Part shown: positions 14,267 through 19,209 of the stretch, in pieces
Layout of the letters: each line of letters starts with the position of its first letter
Position numbering within the stretch: the stretch's first letter is position 1
Assembly: GCA_910584805.1 (NCBI GenBank)
Contig: CAJUCB010000035.1
Span: 1 to 19,209 of the forward strand
Length of the DNA: 19,209 nt
Origin: an uncultured Oscillospiraceae bacterium
GTDB taxonomy: Bacteria > Bacillota > Clostridia > Oscillospirales > Oscillospiraceae
Direction: 5' to 3'
Made by a program: the position numbers and the translations under genes
The notes under the pieces: model-generated
Told to the model about the DNA's origin: nothing
The model's input: only the letters and a program-made list of their open reading frames with translations
Databases searched by the model: none

Positions 14267-16030
14267 TCACTCCACAGGCAGGAAGAAACGGTTGCTGTAC
14301 TCCGCATAGTATTGGTCAAAGCTGTGGGAGCGCAGGGCCTTTAGGCTGGTGATGTACTCGTGGGTGTCAAAGGAGGCGGATTCCAGCTCGATCATGCCCA
14401 CAGCCAGGTTGGAGCAGTGGTCCGCCACCCGCTCATAGTTGGTGAGCAGGTCGTTGAACACAAAGCCCTGGTCAAGGGTACACACCCCCCGTTGGAGCCG
14501 GTCCACGTGGTGGAGCTTCATCTCGTCGCAGAGGTTGTCGATGAGCTCTTCCAGGGGTTCGATACGGTAGGCCAGCTCCATATCGCCGCTGGTGAAAGCG
14601 ATGATGGCGTTGTGGGTGATCTCGTTTACAGCGGAGAACATCACTTGCAGCTCCTTGGTGGCGGCGGGGGAGAAAGCAATGTGCTTTTCATGGATTTCCT
14701 TGGCGCATTCGGCGATGTTCATGGCGTGGTCGGCGATGCGTTCCACGTCCCCGATGGCGTGGAGGAACTTGGTGACGTCCCGGTTCTGCTGGTCGCTGAG
14801 CTCCTTGCCGGTGATTTTGATGAGGTAGCTGCCCAGCTTGTCCTCGTACTTGTCCACCACGTCCTCCCGCTGTTCCACCATACGGTAGGACTTTTCATTG
14901 AAGCTGCCGATGAGGTAATAGGCGTCTTCCAGGTTGGCCTTGGCCTCCAAGGCCATGTTGTGTAGGGCCTCCCGGCTCTGCTCGATGGCCAGGGCGGGGT
15001 GCTCCACGAAGCGGGCTTCCAGGCGGGCGAAGTCCTCCTGTTCCCGGCCGCCCTCCTGGTCGGGGAAGATGCGGCAGATCTGCTTTTCCAACAGGCCGAT
15101 GAAGGGGGTCAGCACCAGCACCGTGGCCAGGCGGAAGAGGGTGTTTACAAGGGCGATGCCCACGGTGTTCAGGCTGGTGTCCATGAAGGGGAAGTGGAGG
15201 AAGGCGTTGGCCCCGTAGAAGAGGATGCCCCAGATCACCGCCCCCAGCACGTCAATGAGCAGGTAGGTGAAAGCGGTGCGTTTGCCGTTGACATTGGCCC
15301 CCAGGGAGGACAGCAGCACCGGCATGGCCGCGCCGATGGCGATGCCCATGATGAGGGGGAAGGCCACGGAAAAGCTGACCACCCCGGTGGCCGCCAGGGC
15401 CTGCAAGATACCCACAGCGGCGGAGGCGCTTTGCAGCACACAGGTAAAGACCAGACCCACCAGGATGCCCAGGACGGGGTTGGAAAAGGCGGTGAGCAGG
15501 CGCAGGAAGGATTCGCTCTCCTGCAAGGGGGCCACGGCGCCGCTCATGGCGGACATGCCGAACATCAGCACCGCGAAGCCCATGAGGATGCCGCCCACAT
15601 GGACATGGCTCTGTTTTTTGGCGGCCATACGCAGGATGATGCCCACCACCGCCACGATCCCCGTGAGGGTGGAGGTGGAGAGCAGCGACACCCAGCCAGC
15701 CCCCCCCTCCAAGGCGGAGAGGCAGATGATCCAGCCGGTGACGCTGGTGCCCAGAATGGCCCCCAGGATGATGCCGATGGCCTGGTTGACCTTCATCACC
15801 CCGGAGTTGACAAAACCCACCACCATCACGGAGGTGGCAGAGGAGGACTGGATGATGGCGGTGACGCCGGTGCCCAGCAAAACCCCCTTCACGGGGCTGC
15901 CGGAGAGCTTGTACAATACCAGTTCCAGCTTACTGCCCGCCACTTTTTTTAGGCCCTCGCCCATCAGGGACATGCCGAAGAGGAACAGGGCCACGCCGCT
16001 GAGCAGCGCAATGACATTGGAAACGTCCAG
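14267..16030 (-). CDS. Na+/phosphate cotransporter family protein with PhoU-like C-terminal domain
   Basis: A membrane transporter of the NptA/PNaS family (about 587 residues). The N-terminal half has two inverted Na/Pi repeats: TAIIQSSSATSVMVVGF and a second with VLQSASAAVGILQ, and about eight hydrophobic segments. After about residue 360 comes a cytoplasmic helical PhoU-like domain. The start is problematic. The first standard codon, GTG at 15992-15994, cuts into the first membrane helix (VALFLFGMSLMGEGLKK). The frame continues upstream as LDVSNVIALLSG, matching the usual family N-terminus, back to a TGA at 16037-16039. The only candidates there are CTG (16028-16030) or ATC (16034-16036), with AAGGAG just upstream. 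I give the CTG start. The family imports phosphate with sodium; PHO-box-like repeats upstream support this role. Confidence 0.9.
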   Translation of the reverse strand: MDVSNVIALLSGVALFLFGMSLMGEGLKKVAGSKLELVLYKLSGSPVKGVLLGTGVTAIIQSSSATSVMVVGFVNSGVMKVNQAIGIILGAILGTSVTGWIICLSALEGGAGWVSLLSTSTLTGIVAVVGIILRMAAKKQSHVHVGGILMGFAVLMFGMSAMSGAVAPLQESESFLRLLTAFSNPVLGILVGLVFTCVLQSASAAVGILQALAATGVVSFSVAFPLIMGIAIGAAMPVLLSSLGANVNGKRTAFTYLLIDVLGAVIWGILFYGANAFLHFPFMDTSLNTVGIALVNTLFRLATVLVLTPFIGLLEKQICRIFPDQEGGREQEDFARLEARFVEHPALAIEQSREALHNMALEAKANLEDAYYLIGSFNEKSYRMVEQREDVVDKYEDKLGSYLIKITGKELSDQQNRDVTKFLHAIGDVERIADHAMNIAECAKEIHEKHIAFSPAATKELQVMFSAVNEITHNAIIAFTSGDMELAYRIEPLEELIDNLCDEMKLHHVDRLQRGVCTLDQGFVFNDLLTNYERVADHCSNLAVGMIELESASFDTHEYITSLKALRSHSFDQYYAEYSNRFFLPVE

Positions 16031-16123
16031 ATTGATTCACACTCCTTACTTTTCTCTCTCAAACAATCGGCTTGGCGTTTTGGCATGAGGGAACATGCAC
16101 ACAGCCAAAGACATTACAGGGAT

Positions 16124-16178
16124 ACTATAAAAAAGCAACGTTAAATCTAAACGGGGCTTTTTGTTAAATCTATGTAAA
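16124..16178 (-). promoter_or_regulatory. PHO-box-like repeats and promoter of the Na/Pi cotransporter
   Basis: On the minus strand, TTTACA (16178-16173) and TTAACA (16167-16162) are 11 bases apart, and TTAACG (16144-16139) follows 23 bases further, about two more turns. This resembles the TT(A/T/C)ACA repeats with 11-bp period known for Gram-positive PhoP/PhoB. On the plus strand the same signal appears as a 10-bp direct repeat, GTTAAATCTA, at 16140 and 16163. A -10-like TATAGT lies at 16129-16124, with no good -35. The arrangement suggests activation under phosphate limitation. Confidence 0.5.
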
Positions 16179-16251
16179 GCCCGGCGCTTTCGTAGCATTG
16201 AACAAAATTATAGGGGGATGCTGTCGGTTTTTGCGTCCTTTTACCTGGGTG

Positions 16252-16281
16252 GTCTATCCCCCCAGGGGGGTACATAGACAT
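16252..16281 (+). promoter_or_regulatory. Possible sigma-E-like promoter of spoIVA with a C6-A-G6 palindrome in the spacer
   Basis: Known spoIVA genes are switched on in the mother cell by sigma-E. Here CATAGACAT (16273-16281) resembles the CATACA-type -10, and GTCTATC (16253-16258 region) sits 14 bases upstream, the right spacing but a weak match. The spacer holds CCCCCCAGGGGGG (16258-16270). The rest of 16040-16319 holds the divergent Na/Pi promoter and AT-rich sequence. GGAGGA at 16308-16313 is the ribosome binding site. Confidence 0.3.
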
Positions 16282-16319
16282 AATAGCAAGCCAGAATCCA
16301 ACGCAACGGAGGAATTGCT

Positions 16320-17801
16320 ATGAATACCCTGACAAGCATCTACCAGGACATCGCCACCCGCACGGCGGGGGACATCTACATCGGCGTGGTGGGGCCGGCC
16401 CGGACGGGGAAATCCACCTTCATCCAGCGCTTCATGGAGACCATGGTGCTGCCCAACATCCCGGACAATTACCGCCGGGAGCGGGCCAAGGATGAGCTGC
16501 CCCAGAGCGGCTCAGGCCGGACCATCATGACCGCGGAGCCCAAGTTTGTGCCGGAGGAGGCGGTGCAAGTGGACATGGAGGGGGGCGGCGCCTTCTCCGT
16601 GCGCCTCATCGACTGCGTGGGCTATATGGTCCCTGGCGCGGTGGGACAATTGGAGGACGACGAGCCCCGGATGGTCCGCACCCCCTGGTTCCCGGAGGAA
16701 ATCCCCATGGCGGAGGCGGCGGAGATCGGCACCCGGAAGGTCATTGCGGAGCACTCCACCATCGGTGTGGTGGTGACCACCGACGGTACGGTGACGGACC
16801 TGCCAAGGGACGCCTATATCGAGGCGGAGGAGCGGGTGATTTCGGAGCTGAAGGAGCTGGGGAAACCCTTCTTGATTCTCTTGAATTCCGCCCGTCCGGA
16901 GTCCGACGCCGCCCAGGCCCTTCGGGCGGAGCTGGCGGAGGCCTACGACGTGACCTGCATTGCCGCAAGCTGCTTGGAGCTGAGCCAGCGGGCGGTGTCG
17001 GAGATCATCCGCTCGGTTTTGTACGAGTTCCCCGTGGAGGAGCTGCAGCTCTTCCTCCCCGATTGGGTGGACGCCCTCCCAGTGGGCCATCCGGTGAAGG
17101 AGGACGTGTACGGGGCCATCCGGGCGTCCATGGGGAGCCTGCGGCGGATCCGGGATGTGAAGCCGGTGGTGGAGGCGATGGGCCAGTGTGAGCGCCTCAG
17201 TGCTGCCAACGTTACGGCCATGCAGCTGGGCAGCGGCTGCTGCGCCGCCCGGTTGGAGCTGCCCAGGAGCCTCTTCTATGAGACCATGGCCCAGCAGACG
17301 GGCTTCCCCATCCGGGACGATGGGGAGCTGATGAAGCTCCTCTCCGGCCTCTCCGGCTTGAAGGCAGAGTATGAGAAGGTGGCCGCCGCCATGGAGGAGG
17401 TCCGAGCCACCGGCTACGGCATCGTCATCCCCGACGCCGGGGAGCTAGAGTTGGAGGAGCCGGAGATCATCAAGCAGGGGGGCCGCTATGGGGTCCGCCT
17501 CCGGGCCAAGGCCCCCAGCATCCACATGATCCGGGCGGATATCCAGGCGGAGGTCTCCCCCATTGTGGGCAGCGAGAAGCAGTCGGAGGATATGCTGGAC
17601 TTCCTCCTCCGGGAGTTCGAGGGGGAGCCGGAGAAAATCTGGCAGTCCAATATCTTTGGCCGCTCTTTCCATGAGCTCATCAACGAGGATTTGGCCAGCA
17701 AGCTGAAACACATGCCCGAGGACGCCCGGCAGAAGATGCAGCAGACCCTGGAGAAGATCATCAACGAGGGCTCTGGCGGGTTGATCTGCATCATCCTGTG
17801 A
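16320..17801 (+). CDS. spoIVA: Stage IV sporulation protein A (spore coat basement ATPase)
   Basis: A 493-residue protein, the length of Bacillus SpoIVA (492). SpoIVA is a mother-cell ATPase that polymerises on the outer forespore membrane, anchored by SpoVM, and forms the base on which the coat is built; it is also needed for cortex formation. The N-terminal TRAFAC-like GTPase-derived domain has Walker A GPARTGKST (25-33), a region with SGSGRTIMTAEPKFVPEEA, and a DCVGYMVPGA switch-like block. The middle and C-terminal domains follow, ending in GSGGLICIIL; the conserved hydrophobic tail is the part that localises the protein. Start ATG at 16320 with GGAGGA six bases upstream. It stands alone, oriented away from the Na/Pi transporter, and its presence marks the organism as an endospore former. 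Confidence 0.97.
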   Translation: MNTLTSIYQDIATRTAGDIYIGVVGPARTGKSTFIQRFMETMVLPNIPDNYRRERAKDELPQSGSGRTIMTAEPKFVPEEAVQVDMEGGGAFSVRLIDCVGYMVPGAVGQLEDDEPRMVRTPWFPEEIPMAEAAEIGTRKVIAEHSTIGVVVTTDGTVTDLPRDAYIEAEERVISELKELGKPFLILLNSARPESDAAQALRAELAEAYDVTCIAASCLELSQRAVSEIIRSVLYEFPVEELQLFLPDWVDALPVGHPVKEDVYGAIRASMGSLRRIRDVKPVVEAMGQCERLSAANVTAMQLGSGCCAARLELPRSLFYETMAQQTGFPIRDDGELMKLLSGLSGLKAEYEKVAAAMEEVRATGYGIVIPDAGELELEEPEIIKQGGRYGVRLRAKAPSIHMIRADIQAEVSPIVGSEKQSEDMLDFLLREFEGEPEKIWQSNIFGRSFHELINEDLASKLKHMPEDARQKMQQTLEKIINEGSGGLICIIL

Positions 17802-17832
17802 GGGGAATCCCACTGCCAGCCACAAAAAAAGC

Positions 17833-17861
17833 TTGATTTTTTTCTCCCCCTTCCCTATAAT
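17833..17861 (+). promoter_or_regulatory. Sigma-A type promoter of coaX
   Basis: TTGATT (17833-17838) and a consensus TATAAT (17856-17861) with a 17-base spacer, 43 bases before the coaX ATG. The A7/T7 stretch around 17824-17843 could also form a weak AT hairpin behind spoIVA. Having its own vegetative promoter separates coaX from spoIVA control. Confidence 0.75.
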
Positions 17862-17904
17862 AGTAAGACTATCCAAGCACAACGAAAGGGAAGGGGGAGG
17901 GACC

Positions 17905-18696
17905 ATGATCTTAGCCATAGACACCGGGAACACCGTAATGACCGCCGGGCTGTTCTCTCCAGAGGGGACGTTATATTTCCGCGGGTCCATCAAGACGGAT
18001 AAGAACAAGACCCAGGACCAGTTGGCCATTGACCTGCTGGATATTTTTCGCCTGTACCAGGCGGATATCCGCTCTGTCACCGGGGTGGTGCTGTCCAGCG
18101 TGGTCCCGCCGATGACCTCCGCCCTGGCGGGGGCGGCCAGGCAGCTCACCGGCCGGGAGCCCATGATTGTGGGCCCGGGGATGAAAACGGGGATGAACAT
18201 CATCGCGGAGATCCAGAACCAGTTGGGGGCGGATATTGTGGCCTCCGCTGTGGCGGCCCTTCAGCGCTACCCCGCCCCCATCATCGTCATTGACATGGGC
18301 ACCGCCACCACCATCTCTTATTTGAGCAAGAACACCTTTGAGGGCTGCGTGATCATCCCAGGGGTACGCATCGCTGTGGAGGCCCTCTCCGGCCGGGCGG
18401 CGGAGCTGCCCCACATTGCCTTGGAGGAGCCCACCTCCATCCTGGGGCGGAGCACCATTGAGGCCATGCGGGCGGGGGCCCTCTACGGCAACGCCGGGAT
18501 GATCGACAGCGTGATCCAGCGCATGGAGGAGGCCGCGAAACCGGCGTCGGCGGTGGTCATGACTGGCAGCCAGGCGGAGCTGATCCGGAAGTACTGTAAG
18601 CGGTCCATTGTCTATGACGAGAATTTGATCCTGGACGGCTTGTATGTCCTGTATCAAAAGAACAGCGGGGGCCATGAGCGGCGGAAGAAAAAATAG
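17905..18696 (+). CDS. coaX: Type III pantothenate kinase
   Basis: A 263-residue CoaX. It phosphorylates pantothenate in the first step of CoA synthesis, is not inhibited by CoA, and needs a monovalent cation. Visible motifs are the ASKHA phosphate loop AIDTGNT (4-10), GPGMKTGM, GADIVASAVAAL, IDMGTATTISYL (the second phosphate loop), IIPGVRIAVEALSGRAAELP, and GNAGMIDSVIQRM followed by VVMTGSQAELI. I chose ATG 17905 because GGGGGAGGG ends about five bases upstream and the protein then begins MILAIDTGNT as usual. The upstream extension in the same frame has no ribosome binding site and overlaps the promoter. The C-terminus ends in a basic tail (ERRKKK). A CoA-synthesis enzyme lies downstream of spoIVA only by position. 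Confidence 0.95.
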   Translation: MILAIDTGNTVMTAGLFSPEGTLYFRGSIKTDKNKTQDQLAIDLLDIFRLYQADIRSVTGVVLSSVVPPMTSALAGAARQLTGREPMIVGPGMKTGMNIIAEIQNQLGADIVASAVAALQRYPAPIIVIDMGTATTISYLSKNTFEGCVIIPGVRIAVEALSGRAAELPHIALEEPTSILGRSTIEAMRAGALYGNAGMIDSVIQRMEEAAKPASAVVMTGSQAELIRKYCKRSIVYDENLILDGLYVLYQKNSGGHERRKKK

Positions 18697-18777
18697 CGCC
18701 TGTTGCCTCTCTGTTTAAGTTTTCCCCACGTTTTTCCGATAACATACATATACAGAAGGGAGAAAGGGGGACCACCA

Positions 18778-18879
18778 ATGAGAGTTGGAACGGTTCAAAC
18801 TCCGTACAACAGTGGCATGTACGCAGCCCAGTGGGGATGCCCGCGAGCAGAGGTTTATGGGAAAAAGAGTTTGAAATAG
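18778..18879 (+). CDS. 33-aa orphan small ORF with good RBS and its own terminator
   Basis: A 33-codon frame from ATG 18778 to TAG 18879. AAAGGGGG at 18763-18770 is seven bases upstream, and the TAG is directly followed by a strong terminator. The peptide begins MRVGTVQTPYNSGMYAAQWG, contains a single Cys, three Tyr, and ends in a basic KKSLK tail; it has no membrane segment. I do not recognise it. The gap from coaX (18697-18777) contains CATACATAT at 18743-18751, similar to a sporulation sigma -10, but with no convincing -35. It may be a real small protein (for instance a spore or regulatory peptide), or the decayed 5' end of a longer gene that lost its rest where the terminator now stands. 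Confidence 0.5.
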   Translation: MRVGTVQTPYNSGMYAAQWGCPRAEVYGKKSLK

Positions 18880-18913
18880 GAAAAGGCCAGGAGCACGGCT
18901 CCTGGCCTTTTCC
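18879..18913. terminator. Strong hairpin terminator between the small ORF and the Rpn-like gene
   Basis: A perfect stem of about 16 bp: GGAAAAGGCCAGGAGC (18879-18894) pairs with 18898-18913 across a 3-base loop, with the T-tract inside the right arm (CCTTTTCC). It serves the plus strand (small ORF, perhaps also coaX) and, read in reverse, could stop the minus-strand gene that ends at 18920. Confidence 0.85.
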
Positions 18914-18919
18914 TCATGA

Positions 18920-19209
18920 TTACTGTTCCAGTAAATTCAAATATTTCTGCCGTTCGCCCTCCGGGATTTTCAGCGCAGCCATAGCCTGCTCAATCGTCAA
19001 GCCCAATGTTTCCATGAGGCTGCGGAGATCGGACAACGCCCGCTCTGTGTGACCTTCTGCGCGGCCTATTTCCCTAACGCCCTTGCTCAGATTGCACATG
19101 ACCGACACCTCCCTTTCCATTGTCTGTGTCATTTGAATGTCGTAATCGTCTTGTAAAATCTTCCGCTTCTCCGCCTCGCTGGTTTCGTTGGAGAGAAGCA
19201 CATCCAGCA
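18920..19209 (-). CDS. Rpn/PD-(D/E)XK nuclease family transposase-like protein, C-terminal part
   Basis: The minus-strand frame stays open to the right edge, so only the last 96 or so residues are visible. It reads VLLSNETSEAEKRKILQDD, then DIQMTQTMEREVSVMCNLSKGV, a Gly/Arg/Glu linker, and a helical end DLRSLMETLGLTIEQAM followed by IPEGERQKYLNLL. This is the C-terminal tail seen in the many clostridial 'Rpn family recombination-promoting nuclease/putative transposase' proteins (PDDEXK_2): an LS-x-xTS-x-EEK motif, then MCN, then a coiled-coil tail with a repeat-like 'MExLGLTxEQAMxALxIPE' unit. The nuclease domain would be outside the window. These genes are often multicopy and mobile-like. 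Confidence 0.8.
   Translation of the reverse strand, partial: LDVLLSNETSEAEKRKILQDDYDIQMTQTMEREVSVMCNLSKGVREIGRAEGHTERALSDLRSLMETLGLTIEQAMAALKIPEGERQKYLNLLEQ

Noticed and set aside
14999..15952. Long plus-strand frame opposite the Na/Pi cotransporter
   Set aside because: The product is a low-complexity His/Gly/Asp/Gln-rich sequence typical of the antisense of a GC-rich membrane-protein gene, and the minus strand has clear transporter motifs.
1..19209. CRISPR array, tRNA, rRNA, insertion-sequence ends or phage genes
   Set aside because: I saw no regular repeat-spacer pattern, cloverleaf with CCA end, rRNA-like tract or transposase with terminal repeats. The only mobile-like sequence is the partial Rpn-type gene at the right edge.

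Overview
The window looks like a chromosomal piece of a GC-rich, endospore-forming member of the Clostridia, most likely a gut Oscillospiraceae-type bacterium (Flavonifractor/Oscillibacter/Lawsonibacter-like). The evidence is SpoIVA (spore coat basement ATPase), Mini-RNase III and RqcH, a type III pantothenate kinase, an oxygen-sensitive 2-hydroxyacyl-CoA dehydratase-type Fe-S system, and strong Shine-Dalgarno sequences (AAGGAGG) before most genes. Genus-level placement is inference.

Layout. (1) 1-5058, plus strand, GC-rich: the 3' end of a uridine phosphorylase gene, a translationally coupled DUF1847 gene, an unrecognised 180-aa protein, mrnC, rqcH, and a lipoprotein of the erythromycin-esterase family. 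(2) 5059-5712: a terminator and a minus-strand ORF without a convincing start, probably a remnant. (3) 5729-9906, plus strand, visibly more AT-rich: a VanR/VanS-like two-component system followed by an ABC ATPase and an ABC-2 permease. Repeats resembling VanR boxes lie before vanR and before the ABC genes, so this looks like a self-contained stress-sensing and export module. (4) 9989-12918, minus strand: a two-gene operon for a 2-hydroxyacyl-CoA dehydratase-like Fe-S enzyme, in which a short dehydratase-subunit-like domain is fused to the ATP-dependent activator. (5) 13161-13576, plus strand: a small HicB/HicA toxin-antitoxin pair with its own promoter and terminator. (6) 13631-16030, minus strand: a LUD-domain protein and an Na/Pi cotransporter with a PhoU-like tail, preceded by PHO-box-like repeats. 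(7) 16320-18696, plus strand: spoIVA and coaX. (8) 18778-19209: a 33-codon ORF with a good ribosome binding site and a strong terminator, then the 3' end of an Rpn/PD-(D/E)XK-type gene on the minus strand running off the right edge.

Each convergent gene junction (5.1, 9.95, 13.6 and 18.9 kb) carries a near-perfect hairpin of 13-16 bp, so the transcription units are well insulated. The strongest leads for something undescribed are the dehydratase-subunit/activator fusion operon and the VanRS-type system driving an ABC exporter without any van resistance genes. Next come the apparent non-canonical start of the Na/Pi transporter behind a PHO-box-like promoter, and the 33-aa orphan ORF.
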